From the NCBI RefSeq assembly GCF_001661265.1, contig NW_017567000.1:186001-250000 (forward strand): a DNA stretch of 64,000 bases, in the 5' to 3' direction. The notes beneath the pieces are model-generated. The model saw only the letters and a program-made list of their open reading frames with translations. It was not told where the DNA came from and made no database searches. The stretch comes from Saitoella complicata NRRL Y-17804 (lineage: Eukaryota > Ascomycota > Saitoellomycetes > Saitoellales > Saitoellaceae). The translations under genes and the position numbers were made by a program. This document shows, in pieces, positions 38,926 to 49,964 of the stretch. The stretch's first letter is position 1. Every line of letters begins with the position of its first letter.

Positions 38926-39559
38926 GTGTACACGTGAGCGTGAGAGGCTCTTGCAAGTCCTCGAAGGAGCGGCACGGTTCCTTGGATATACCCGATATCT
39001 CTCTTCTTCCAGATTACCATATGGATACCAAGGATTACCATACAAATATACTTTTGTCTCGTTATGTCCCAAGCTGAGCCTTGGCGTTGGCGCAGTTGCT
39101 CAGCCTCCATCCCCCGAAATGTTCCCGCGCTCTGTACGGGATTGCTTGGGTGTACTTTCCACGTGTTCTAAATTTAGAAGCACTTCCGAACATTCCGATG
39201 CCGGCCAACCAGTCAAGGCGAGAGAGGCCTCCAAGAGCCAAGCGAACATCCTCTCTTTCTCCTTTAATCCAGCTCCGAAATTGCGCTGGCTGTTGTGCCG
39301 GTTTCACGTTTCATGTGCGGTACTCCGCCGTACGTCGCAGCCGCTCTTGCATGACTCTCGCATACCCTCACATATCTCCGGTGTAAGGTTTGGAGGATTC
39401 TTCAACGATGGAATCTCGTTCCTTCGCCACCGGATATCGCAAAATTCATCGGGTGCCGTGATTGTAACCTCCTTTTTGAACGTCCCTTGAAGGGCAGGAC
39501 CCGTACAATAGCTTCGATTTGCCTTTTGAGAGAGCTGCTGGTTCAGTTCATGATAATAG
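38926..39559. other. Intergenic region uricase / NoxR
   Basis: 634 bp between tandem plus-strand genes. A short direct repeat, GATTACCATA, occurs twice near 39012 and 39034. Open frames on both strands look like chance. I see no RNA gene. Confidence 0.5.
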
Positions 39560-41457
39560 ATGTCTTACAAGGTGAGGAATGCTCGTCCGTAACCTGTGGC
39601 TCGATAGCTGACGTTAGTGGCCTTGGCAGAGAGAATTAGAGATTTGGGTGGAGGGGTGTGTAGCGTATGACAAGCAAGACTACGATGGTGCGATAGCAAA
39701 GTTCGAGGTGGGTGAATGCTATTTATGACGCGTATCGGGTCGTATGCTGACGCTGCTCATAGCAAATCTCGGAGTCGTCTCGTATCCTCTTCAATATCGG
39801 TATCATCCATGCCACTCGCGGCGAACATGCCAAAGCCGTCGTCGCATTCGAGAAGGCCGTCAGTTATGACATGTACCTCGCCGTCGCCTACTTCCAAGCC
39901 GGTGTATCCAATTTTCTCAGGATGGAATACCGCCAAGCCTGCGAGGACTTCAACGCAGCACTACTCTACCTCCGCGGGAACAACATCATCGATTACGACC
40001 AACTCGGGCTAAAGTTCAAGCTGTACTCGTGCGAAGTCCTCTTTAATCGTGGATTGAGCTATATTTATTCGGGAGATGAGGCGGAGGGGATGCAAGACCT
40101 CATGAATGCGGTGAAGGAGAAGCAGACTCAGGAACACGACGTTATTGACGAAGCAATCGCAGAGAGAGTGAAGGGGTTTACCGTCTTCTCGATTCCGGTC
40201 GGCGTGGTATACCGCCCAAACGAGAAGAAGGTGAAGAATGCGGGTACGAAGGATTACATTGGGAAAGCAAAGCTAGTTGCGGCGACGGACGCGAAGGATG
40301 CATATACCGGCTTCTCAGGCGCCGAGTTGATGCGCACTCCGGAGAAGGACAACGACGATCGCGAAAGTGGAGGGGGCAGCGGATCCGGAAGCGGAGGCAG
40401 GTCCTTCGCCGCATCAAACCTCGTCAAACCCCCAGGCCGGTCCTTATCAATGTTATCCAAATCAATCCAAAAGGAATCCATGCCTGAACGTTCCGCATCC
40501 GTCCGTGGTCGCGGCGGCGGATTTCCCACGCGTCCAATCCAGCCCCTGACGCCGCCTATGTCGGATTATAATGGGTCACCACAACCCGCTCGCGATCGTG
40601 GACGCCCTTCGTCAGATTTGGATTCAGAACTTTCGAGTGCTTTGTCGGCTTTGGGTAGTGATTTTGGACCTCCGCTGAGTAAACCGCCGAAAAGTAAGCC
40701 GCCGCATCCGCCGCGTGGGGATGAGGGGGTTGATGAAGTCCCGCCGCTTCGGTCTCAGACGCGTACGGTTTCGTCGAGGGATCCCTCACGCGCGGCGTCT
40801 CGCTCGAGGTCAGGGAGTGAAAGTGTTACGCCATCGAGGTCTCGTGCAACGAGTGAAAGCAGGCGAGAGCGAGCACGAAGTCGTCGTGCGCCTTCACCGG
40901 AACCTTTGGATGATGTGTACAATGACTACTTTGATGGGCGTGAGCGTGTTAGGCCTAGTACTACATCCCGGTCTGCTTCATCCCGGACCGTGGCTACGGT
41001 CAGGGGTCGCGAACGTATGAGGAGTACGAGTCGTTCGCAAAGGCCGCCTCCGAGTCGGAAGAATACGTATGAGCGTGTGAGTTTTGAGGATGACGACGAG
41101 GATTATTTTGAGGGTCCTGATGCATACGTGGATGAGGATCAGCTCTTCGAGCCTGTTACGTCGAGGCGTGCTGAAGTCGTTATACGCAAAGTGAAGTTAA
41201 GGGTGCGGTTGGACGATGTTCGTGTAATCACCATTCGCCCGGATGTTTCTTTTAGAGAGCTTGAGAATTCTGTACGGAAGAAGTTCGAGCTGGCTAGCGC
41301 GCCGAAAATGAAATTCCGTGATGAAGATGGCGAGTTCATTAGGCTTGGAGATGAAGATGATTTGGAAGAGGCTTTGAGTCAGGCGAAGAAGGAGGCAATG
41401 AAGGATCAGAACGTTGATGTTACTGCAAAGCTGGATATCTACCTTGACAAGGACTGA
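39560..41457 (+). CDS. noxR: NoxR, p67phox-like NADPH oxidase regulator
   Basis: Three exons, 39560-39571 (MSYK), 39630-39707 and 39763-41457, introns 58 and 55 bp, give 594 aa. Four TPR-type helical pairs fill residues 1-170: ILFNIGIIHATRGEHAKAVV, YLAVAYFQAGVSNFLRMEYR, LGLKFKLYSCEVLFNRGLSY. The activation-region motif is FTVFSIPVGVVYRPNEKKVK. A long Arg/Ser/Pro-rich disordered linker follows, and a C-terminal PB1 domain (about 515-594: VKLRVRLDDVRVITIRPDVS, KFELASAPKMKFRDEDGEFI). NoxR with Rac activates NoxA/NoxB NADPH oxidases that make superoxide for hyphal development. The 12-nt first exon is inferred: it supplies the only suitable ATG and a good GTGAGG donor. Confidence 0.92.
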
Positions 41458-41602
41458 TTTACACGTAGGAGACGATATATGAAAAGCCGTAAATTAATAA
41501 ACCAGGATCCAATGTGAACTAAAGTCAGAACAAGAAACGCCGCCTCAAGTGTAACCAGAACTCATCCATGCGCCATCACATCTTATCACCAACTCCTATC
41601 TT

Positions 41603-44600
41603 CTAAATGCGGAAGGAATCCTTCTTGTACCAACCATTCGCGCTATTTGTCTTAGCTCCCAGCGAGGTACCTTTAGGCGCCTGCATTCCAACGAAACTTG
41701 CGTCTTCCATGGGAATATTTTCTTGCATGTAAACAGGGGGCCGGGATACAGCAACACCGTTACTGTACCCTGCTTGTCCATAATGAGCAGGCTCGACCAC
41801 CTGTCCGTACGCATCTTCCCTAACAATTTCGAATGTCGCCCCTTCGGGAATCGAGGCCACAACACCGCTTTGATGAACCTCGCAGACGGCAGCCAACTGT
41901 AGTAGTGCATCAGTTGCGTCAACCACGGGATCCAAAGCAAAGCCCGTATCAACGACATGAGGCGGCGCAACACCCGTAGCAAGACCAACCGGATGGCGTA
42001 GAGGTGACACTGCGACAGGAGCAGGTACCACGTATGCTGGCACCATAGGACTCGTCACAAGTGGTACTGAGGGAACTCGCATTGTGGGAGTTGGAGTAGC
42101 GTATGCCATAGGGCTCACAGCAGTTGGCATCGCAGGAACCGTTTCCATGCCCGCATCTTTTGGCGTTCCGAAGGACGGTGCATTCACAGAGTGCATAGGC
42201 GAAGTGATTGCAGCTGCAAACGACGCCGGAGGATGTGAAGGCAGCGCAGAAGAGGCAGATCTCAGCTCTTGTGCGACCCGACGAATCATTTGAACCGGGG
42301 TCTCAGCTGGTCTTTCAGGGCTAGGATCCGTCGCAATCGCGTGCTGAAAAGCAGCATCGATATGGTCATGAGCGATAGACGCGTCAGGGGTGCTTTGAAC
42401 CAGAGTAGCCGGTGCGGACTCCTGAGCAGCTTCGACAGGTGCGTCCTCCATTATCACATCCTGATTATTCTCAGCGGGTGAGGCATCATCATAACCTTCC
42501 ATGACCACTTCATCGACATGCGCACCGGCGTCAACAGCTGTTTGAACAAGCCCTTCGATCTTGCCTTCCTGAGCAGGAACTGAAGCTGCGGCTTCTTGTA
42601 CTGCGATCGGCGCCTCAGCAGAAGCCTCCGCCAGAGCAGGAGTTTCAGGAGCGACGACCGGCTGAGCAGATTGGGCATCAGCCTGACCATTCGCCTGCGA
42701 TTTGGGCAGAATAGGGTCACCCCAAACCCAGTTGCCACCCCAAACACCACCTCCCCTTCCTTTCTTCTTGTCAGGAGTTGGAGTGGCCGCAGCATTCGCT
42801 TTGGCTGACATCTCTGCCAGAGTCCTACGCCTCCCGGATCTGCGACGGCTGATATCCGTTTCAGGAGTCCCTTCGATGGGCTGCCTTTCAACCTTAGGTG
42901 TCGGAGCAGCAGTTGAGGGAGGAACTGGGGCAGGAACCGATACAGCGCCCGGCCCAGATGCTGCGTAGTCTGGGCCACCGCAAGATTTACAAACGTAAGC
43001 ATCCGGAACGGCATTCTTCTTGATACCGAGACACTTTGCATGTTGCCAAACGCTGCAGCGGTCGCACTGAATCATAAACCCGGGTTCAGTCGTGCCACAG
43101 GGACATTTAATGGTCTCGACGCCAGCCTCGGTACCATTCAGGGCATCGGATTCAGCCTTCGTCATATGCAAACTCCCATCCTTCTTGAGATGAACGTTGA
43201 CATAATGACGAATAAGGTTAGACCTCGAAGAAAACTCGCTGGTACAGTGAGGGCAAGTCGGTCGTCCGTTCATGTCCGTCGCTTCCCCAAGAGCCGCGTT
43301 CGCCATCTTGTACAGATGCGCGGTCTCGGGCTTGACCTTGGGCGCTGGGGCGTACGGAGACACGGCCGCGGTGATAGAGGGACGTCGCTGTTCAGGTGAC
43401 ACTGCTACCTCAGAAGCTGGTGCCGATATCGTCTCAGCCACAGAAGCTGGTGGAGAAGCTTCCCTCGCCTTCTCCTGCTCTGCATCATGCTCGGCTTGAT
43501 GGGCGTTGGTGTAATGCTTGGCCAATCCGTCCCTACGCGAATAGTCGTTATCGCATTTAGGACAATGCCAGCGCCCGTCCTCGCCTATTGTTACATCGGC
43601 CATGGCGTTGTAAGCCTCCTTGTACGTGTAGCCCCTTGACACCGGTGGCGGCTTGCTGTGCGTATGCAAGTGACGATTACGACCCCATCGATTTGCAAAC
43701 CATTTCTTGCAAAGTTGACACTGGTGTGGCTGATCCGCAGTTTTCCCCTCATCCCCTTCAAACTCTTCATCACCTCCTTGGGCATGTGATTTGTTGAGCA
43801 CGTCGACAAGACTAGGAGAATGGTCCTTCTCCACCTTCCTCTGCTTTTTCGCCCTCTCGTGGTCACGTTCACATTTGAGAGCGTTCTTTTTATCCCAAAA
43901 TCCTTCAGAACACTTCCTGCACCAATGCGTATACGCAACCCAATCCTCTGCATCGTTATGCTGCTCCTCCCTTTCTCGACCGTTGTTCCAATATCCCATC
44001 TTAACACCTTCGCCACCTGCATCATCGTTACCGTTAGGGAGCAACTCATCCGCTTTACGCTTCGAAGCCTGTCTCCGTGGCCATGGATATCCGTAGAGCT
44101 TCGAATGTCTGTCGCATCGCTGACACTGCCCATTGAACACGCTGGGCTCTTTGCTAGTAGGCGCATAGACAGTTCCGCAGACAACACAAGGACACTCGTC
44201 TGGAACCACGACAACATCTGAATCACCCATATATCGGTCGAGTTCCGGCCTTTGTTCGACAAGCTGATCAAGACGTAGCTCCCCTCCCTCGTCGTCGAAA
44301 AACGAGTCAGACACCTCCGTAAGCTTATCGTCATCGTCATCCTCCGGAATTGCTCCTTGAACTTCCTCAGAAACGAGAAGAGAGGCAATGCTAACACGAG
44401 CCGCCGAAACTTCCTCCAATGCTTGAGCGTCCAGAGGCTGAGTCTTGGCTTCTTCCTTGCTTGACGGATCAGAGGAGACCGGAGGAGGCACCTGTGATAC
44501 GGTCGCAGGTGACGCCGATCGTCGACTTCGAGTCTCAACGTCAGAAGCAACGTCAGCGGCAGACACGGTAGCACTTGACGTTGGTGTTGGCATCTGCGCC

Positions 44601-45617
44601 GATGCGTTTGCTTGTACCGCCTGCAGGATAGACTTCTGAGCACGCAAACGTCGACGGCTCTCCCGGTTGTTAAGACTGTTCGTGAGCTCTGGGATTTCCT
44701 CCGAAGCGTCATCGGACTTCTTCGCATAGGCACCCCTACCGGTATTTTCACATGTTTGACACAAGCACTCGCAGTTCCCAATACCAAAATAGTCCTCGGC
44801 ATACTTCACCACGATTTCCTCACCAATTCGGATATTCCTGATAGCTTTGATAGTGAGAGTCTGGTTTTGAGTCACGAAAGCGGCGTTAGGCTTGCAGTCA
44901 TGATTCACAAATCGAGCCGGTCCGAGAAGCAAGCACATTGCCTTCAGGCGACTGGAATGCAAGATCGAAAAATCGCGAGAAGATGCTGCATGTGCGAGCT
45001 CCTCTTCGCGGGTCATGGGAGCAAGTGTTCCTTGCAGCCGTTGGATGATCTCTCCGGCCGTCCAGTTACGTGTCGCGAGTATGCATGCTTCAGCTTTCGA
45101 GGAGACAGCAGCATAACGAGACGTCGAGGCAACCTCGTAACCAGCATCAGGTAGGTACATCTGAAAGTACTTCTTTGCATGTTTGTGGAAGTGGGCATGG
45201 TGTTGGGCGGCTAAAGATTCATCCTCCGCAGTCGTCGCCGTCCGATCAGCCTCCAACTCCAAAAAGCGGTCGGCCGCTTGAGCAATTTTTTTCCTAGCAA
45301 CAACCTCCTCTCTAATAATCTTCACAATCATGTCTGTCGTCACGCTATCGTTTGGCTGAAAATTTGGTCGCATCTTGTGGATCCTGAGAGGAGGTTAGAG
45401 GAGACTCAAAAAAAGGATATCGGTATACATACTGTGCCCAATAGAACACTTTATCGACAAGGCCTGACGAGCAAATGTCATCGATGTCGGACAGGAGGGA
45501 CAAACTCAAAGGATCGGGTCGTCGTCCTCCATTCGAAGGAGTGCTACCCCTCGAGGCTTCCCGCACCAGCGCCGGGGCAACACCCTTAGGCAGGTTTCCC
45601 TGAGTTGCGCTTGCCAT
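41603..45617 (-). CDS. set9: Set9/Suv4-20-type H4K20 methyltransferase with C2H2 and PHD fingers
   Basis: Exons 45617-45433 and 45383-41603 (49-bp intron GTATGT...CCTCTCAG) give 1321 aa. The N-terminus is Set9: LVDKVFYWAQIHKMRPNF, HKHAKKYFQMYLPDAGYEV, a SET domain at about 135-285 (RDFSILHSSRLKAMCLLLGP, ARFVNHDCKPNAAF, RIGEEIVVKYAEDYFGIGNC) and a Cys cluster ECLCQTC. A second Cys cluster (CVVCGTVY...CQRCDRHSKLYGYPWP) lies near 490. Beyond the usual fungal Set9 length (about 600-800 aa) come a C2H2-like unit (WCRKCSEGFWDKKNALKCER), three C2H2 fingers (CQLCKKWFANRWGRNRHLHT, CPKCDNDYSRRDGLAKHYTN, CPHCTSEFSSRSNLIRHYVN) and a PHD finger near 810-855 (CDRCSVWQHAKCLGIKK). Set9 methylates histone H4 Lys20. 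Confidence 0.88.
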
Positions 45618-45873
45618 GTTGGCAGTCAGTCAGTTGGCAGGGAAGGAATCTCGCAGTCGGATGGGGTCTTGAAATGTCTGCTTTGTTTTGGACAGGACGC
45701 GTTCCCGGTCGAACGTTCCCTCACGACTACGCGCCCGACTGCACTGCACCTTCATGCCGGCCGTGCAGCACTCGCCACGGCGAAATGACTTTCGGTATAG
45801 AACAGCCTACGTCGTCCAGTCCATTACTCCATTCCTTCCAGTCCCGATCTTCTTCTTGATCCGTTTTTTTATC

Positions 45874-46758
45874 ATGGTCGCTGAAGCTCCTACTCTCTGT
45901 GCTCTTGGTTGCGGTACCATGGGTATCGCAATCCTCTCCGGAATCCTCGACTCTCTCAAGGACACCACTTCGGCTGACGGTGCCAGCACGCCCGATGGAC
46001 ACAAGGTCAACAAGCCCGCTCGTTTCTTGGCATGTATCAGAAGTGACAAGTCTCTGCAAAAGTTGGAGGATTTGTTCGAGGGTGAGGTTGCTTGCATGAA
46101 GAACAAGAACGTTGAGGCTGTGAAGCAATCTGATATCATCCTTCTCGGCTCAAAGCCGCAGATGTGTAAGGAGATTCTTACTGCTTCTGGAATGCGGGAA
46201 GCCTTGGAGGGTAAGCTCTTAATCTCGATCTTGGCCGGTACTACACTCTCTCAGCTTCGTTCATGGTGCCCGGAATCCACTCACGTTGTCCGTGCCATGC
46301 CCAACACTCCCTGCAAGATCCGTCAGGGTATGACTGTCTTGGTGTGTGAAGAGGAGATTACTTCCGATGAGCGCTCCTTGGTTCAGTGGATGTTCTCCCA
46401 GATCGGACGTGCCATGTTTCTGGAGGAGAAGAACATCGACGCAGCGACGGCGCTTTGTGGATCCGGCCCAGCTTTCGCTGCTGTTTTCATGGAGGCTTTG
46501 GCTGACGGTGGTGTCATGATGGGTTTAACTCGTGCGGCGGCCTTGGAGTTGGCGGCTCAGACGTGTCAGGGAACTGCCCGTATGATTTTGGACGGCCAAC
46601 ACCCTGCGCTCATCAAGGACGCCGTGTCCACTCCTGGAGGATGCACTATCAGTGGTTTGTTGGCGTTGGAGGACGGAAAGATCAGATCTACTGTTGCTAG
46701 GACCATCCAGGATGCGACTGAGAGGGCAACTGCGTTGGGCAAGTTGAGCAGCAAATAA
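45874..46758 (+). CDS. PRO3: Pyrroline-5-carboxylate reductase
   Basis: Single exon, 294 aa from MVAEAPTLCALGCGTMG. It reduces pyrroline-5-carboxylate to proline with NAD(P)H, the last step of proline synthesis. The Rossmann motif GCGTMG opens the protein, followed by the fungal insertion region with SDKSLQKLEDLF, then KQSDIILLGSKPQM, LISILAGTTLSQLRSW, VVRAMPNTPCKIRQGMTVL, ATALCGSGPAFAAVFMEALA, and the C-terminal signature VSTPGGCTISGLLALEDGKI. An open frame runs upstream to 45688, but the family starts at this ATG next to the nucleotide-binding fold. It is divergent from Set9 with 256 bp between starts. Confidence 0.95.
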   Translation: MVAEAPTLCALGCGTMGIAILSGILDSLKDTTSADGASTPDGHKVNKPARFLACIRSDKSLQKLEDLFEGEVACMKNKNVEAVKQSDIILLGSKPQMCKEILTASGMREALEGKLLISILAGTTLSQLRSWCPESTHVVRAMPNTPCKIRQGMTVLVCEEEITSDERSLVQWMFSQIGRAMFLEEKNIDAATALCGSGPAFAAVFMEALADGGVMMGLTRAAALELAAQTCQGTARMILDGQHPALIKDAVSTPGGCTISGLLALEDGKIRSTVARTIQDATERATALGKLSSK

Positions 46759-46979
46759 GGAGCAAAACAAGACGAATCGGTGTTGAGGAGTGAATGATAA
46801 GGTTGAAAACGGCATGTTTTGGCGGATTTTATAGGATCTCTTTAATGGATATCGGCGTTCTCCCTGGCTTCCTTGGATATGGGAAAGCTTTTGATTGTAC
46901 GCAAATGTTGTGGACGGGCAGCGCTTGCCTTCATGATCATGCAATATGTGACTTCTCTTTTTATATCGTTCACCTCCGT

Positions 46980-47598
46980 TTAGTCAAGAGCAACCTTCGC
47001 ACCCAATCCCTCAAGGGTAGTCTTAATCTTCTCAGCATCCTCCTTGGTGACACCCTCCTTCAACAGTGCTGGCTTAGCATCTGTTGCACTCTCAACCAAC
47101 TTCTTCGCCTCAACCAAGTTCAATGCCAACAACGTCTTAACCTCCCGGATAACCTTGGCCTTAGCAGCGGCGTCGAAAGAGGCGAGCTTAATGTTGAAGA
47201 TGGTCTTCTCCTGAACGGCCTCCTCAGCGGGAGCAGCATCAGCAGCAGGAGAGGCGGCAGCGGGAGCAGCAGCCACGGGGGCGATGTCCTGGATGTTCAA
47301 CTTCTCCTAATGTTCGGATGTGTCAGCCGTGAACCCTCAAGACGACACGCAACGGGAGAGCGCGACGAACCTTCAACTGGGCAACCAAGTCTGCGGTCTC
47401 AAGAAGAGTCAACTGGGAGATCTGGTCGACGATAGTGGAGATCTTGGCCGAGGCAGCAGTGGAATTTAACCGCAGTTGGCCGATGGCGGCGCGGCGGGCA
47501 ACGACAGTTCGTGCAAGGGAGCTTCAGATATACTGTCAGATCCGCACTTCCAAGGCCGGCAGGGCGTTTGCCTACCTGGACAATCTCAGGGCGGCCAT
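46980..47598 (-). CDS. MNP1: Mitochondrial ribosomal protein bL12m (L7/L12)
   Basis: Three exons, 47598-47576 (23 nt), 47521-47371 and 47306-46980, introns 54 and 64 bp, give 166 aa. The start MAALRLSSSLARTVVARRAA is a clear mitochondrial presequence created by the first splice. Then comes the L12 N-terminal dimerisation region (STIVDQISQLTLLETADLVA), an Ala/Pro hinge, and the C-terminal domain: EKTIFNIKLASFDAAAKAKV, IREVKTLLALNLVEAKKLVE, TKEDAEKIKTTLEGLGAKV. It forms the stalk of the mitochondrial large subunit that recruits translation GTPases. Without the micro-exon the frame has an upstream TGA and no ATG, so that exon is well supported. It shares a 185-bp divergent promoter with RPB9. 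Confidence 0.92.
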
Positions 47599-47783
47599 TG
47601 TGATACGAGTATTGATCGGTCTTTGTTGTCGGTGCAACTTCACGCCCAAAATTCAGGCGCTACCGGGAGACTGCTTGGAGTGCCGTGCCTTGCGCATCAC
47701 GGGAACGCGACGACGTACCGGTAAGATACCTCGCACCTGGCACCGCGTACGTGTATCGGCACAGCTACGAAGAGCAGTCAACA

Positions 47784-48199
47784 TGCCTGCCGTGCACTAC
47801 TGTCAAGAATGTTTGTTGCTTTGCTTTGCTGCTCGTATATCTCTGACCCATTGTTTAGGCAACAACATCCTGCACCCGCTGGAAGACAAGTTGAAGAAGA
47901 GACTGTTGTTACACTGCCGGAGATGTGGGTACACCGAGAATGCTGAGAATCCGACTATCTTCCGACAGGAACTGAGGTCCACAGTTGCGGATACGGCTGG
48001 TGTCACGACGGATTTGGGTAGCGACCCCACTTTGCCACGATCCGATCAACAGTGTCCTAAGTGTGGAGAGAAGGATGCAGTATTCTTCCAGAGCCAGGCG
48101 AAGAGGGCAGATGCTAAAATGTCGCTGTACTACGTGTGCGTGAGCTGTGCCAACGTGTTTGAGGACTCAACTCAAGAGGGTTATGTTGCGCCGAGATAA
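47784..48199 (+). CDS. RPB9: RNA polymerase II subunit Rpb9
   Basis: Exons 47784-47811 (28 nt) and 47859-48199 (47-bp intron GTTTGT...TGTTTAG) give 122 aa. The join makes the first zinc ribbon, HYCQECNNILHP with HCRRCGYTENAENP. Then come the conserved linker FRQELRSTVADTAGVTTDLG and SDPTLPRSDQQCPKCGEKDA. The second (TFIIS-like) ribbon is completed by AVFFQSQAKRADAKMSLYYV and CVSCANVFED. Rpb9 affects start-site choice, fidelity and proofreading of Pol II. Length is normal for the family. The long open frame upstream of ATG 47784 is 5'UTR and antisense to the mitochondrial bL12 gene. Confidence 0.95.
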
Positions 48200-48414
48200 A
48201 TGTGCGGGTTGGAGAGTGTGCGCATGGAGATTGCAAGCTAGAGGTTCCGTGGTTGTCTTTTTTTTTTATAGCTACATCGGCGTTTTGGGGTTATATTCTG
48301 TTCTTTCATGGGATGACGAGCGATATCCATACTGTATGGATGCATAATGATCCATGGGTCCACAAAAAGAAAATTTGCAATGTGTATCTCTTGTTTGTTA
48401 GTTTTTAATATATC

Positions 48415-48917
48415 TTACACGACTCTTGGTGCCAACGATAGGACCTTGGCCCACTTCTTGTGTCTCAGCTCAGCAGCAACAACACCTGTAATATCCCTTG
48501 TTAGTTTTGCCATCTTCAGCGGCGCAGGCAAAGACTCACCCGTAATACGAGTTCCCAGCGGCTCTCCCTTGTTGTTCAAGATGATACACGCGTTGTCGTC
48601 AAAGCGAATATATCTTCCATCCTCGCGCCTGGTCTCCTTCTTTGTCCGTACGATGACCGCATGTCTGACCTCACCACGACGGATCTTTGATGCATAGGCA
48701 GCTGTTCCATCAACTTCCGTAGGAATAGGCTTTGCTTTCTTAACGACAACGACACACTCATCTCCGATACCGGCAAAACGTCCCGCCTTCAAGGTGTTGA
48801 CACACTCAACAATCAAAGCACCCTACAAACTTCTGGTCAGTCCAAACCTTAGCTGTCAAAGACAAGGCAACATACCGAGTTGTCAATACATGTCATCAAA
48901 CCCTTGAGCGCGATCAT
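48415..48917 (-). CDS. MRPL38: Mitochondrial ribosomal protein uL14m
   Basis: Three exons, 48917-48876, 48822-48540 and 48485-48415, introns 53 bp each (GTATGT...TTTGTAG and GTGAGT...TATTACAG), give 131 aa. It starts MIALKGLMTCIDNSGALIVE, the uL14 N-terminus. Conserved segments are GIGDECVVVVKKAKPIP, SKIRRGEVRHAVIVRTKKET, RREDGRYIRFDDNACIILNN, KGEPLGTRITG, and the C-terminus KKWAKVLSLAPRVV. It sits in the mitochondrial large subunit at the intersubunit bridge. The RRGEVRHAVIVRTKK and long C-terminus are the bacterial/mitochondrial form, not the cytosolic one. It is divergent from CTK3 with 156 bp between starts. Confidence 0.93.
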
Positions 48918-49073
48918 CTTGCTGTGTTTATCGAGGAACTTTGAACCTGAACTTTCTACACGTACACCGCCGTATGAACGCTAGATTCCACCTGCAGCAG
49001 CCACGCACCAGCCATAGTATCCCAGTTGAAGTCCTAAAAATAGAACACCTCAGAAAACGTCGAACTGCCTGCA

Positions 49074-49840
49074 ATGGATCCCTTTGATGGCCGTCTGAAG
49101 TTTACGGATCTGCTACGGAGACTCAATGCGAGTCAACTGTCGGCAGGAAAATGTGCGAGTTTTGCGATCAAGCAAAAGCATCTCGATGAGGACTTGTTCA
49201 GTTGTGTCATCGAGGAATTGGAGCAGGTATGGAGGATTCTTTTGTCTGGGAGTTATCCATTGACCGTTGGTTATGCAGACATCCATGAACGCGCGGGTCA
49301 ATATCCTTTACTTTCTCGAAACGCTATGCGACGCATCCGTGAAGGCTGGTGTTCTGAGCTATCGGAGCTTGCTGGCGAGTAGTATTGGTGCCATTGTTGA
49401 CGCAGTCGCGCCCGAAGGAGCGGCTGGATCTGCGAACGTTGCCACGGTACGGAAGGTTTTGGCAAATCTGAGAGTGAAGGGTTATCTCGAGGAGAACACA
49501 TTGGCAGGGGTGGAGACGACCTTGGCAGGACGGGAAGCAAGGTGAGATTAGCGACCCCATACTGCATGAATGCTGCTGACGTCTATCTCACAGCCAACCT
49601 GTTGCAATCCCCGGATCACAATCATTCTCAAAGGGAGAGATCTTACGAAGGATGGAGGAGGACAGAGAACGACATAAGCGATTACGGGAGAACATCTGGG
49701 CAATACCTCCGCAAAGGTATCCAGGCGATGAGAATGTCGAGTTTGAGCGGGCATGGGAGCAAACGGCCGATCTGGACCAGGGCGACTACGAGGAGATGCG
49801 AGAACACAACGCTGCAGCGGAATCGGCATACGTGGGATAA
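49074..49840 (+). CDS. CTK3: CTD kinase subunit gamma Ctk3
   Basis: Exons 49074-49226, 49279-49541 and 49594-49840 (introns 52 and 52 bp) give 220 aa. The N-terminal CID-like helical domain starts MDPFDGRLKFTDLLRRLNAS, with FAIKQKHLDEDLFSCVIEEL, then TSMNARVNILYFLETLCD across the first splice site, and GAIVDAVAPEGAAGSANVAT, VRKVLANLRVKGYLEE. The C-terminal helix carries the family signature RRMEEDRERHKRLRENIWAI and EFERAWEQTADLDQGDYEEM. Ctk3 with Ctk1 and Ctk2 forms CTDK-I, which phosphorylates Ser2 of the Pol II CTD. Rpb9, also a Pol II factor, lies two genes away. Confidence 0.93.
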
Positions 49841-49964
49841 CTATAACTTCACCATGACGGTGCTAATATCCTCTATACCATTGCATTAATTGTATTAACG
49901 CCAGTCTAGCCAAGCAAAATGTCAAAAAGATCTATGCAAGTCCAAAAGCCACAGAGTGGCTGCG

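Noticed and set aside
43591-44802. 403-codon minus-strand frame overlapping the Set9-type gene
   Set aside because: Alternate frame of the same exon, rich in Arg/Leu/Ser, with no zinc-finger or SET pattern.
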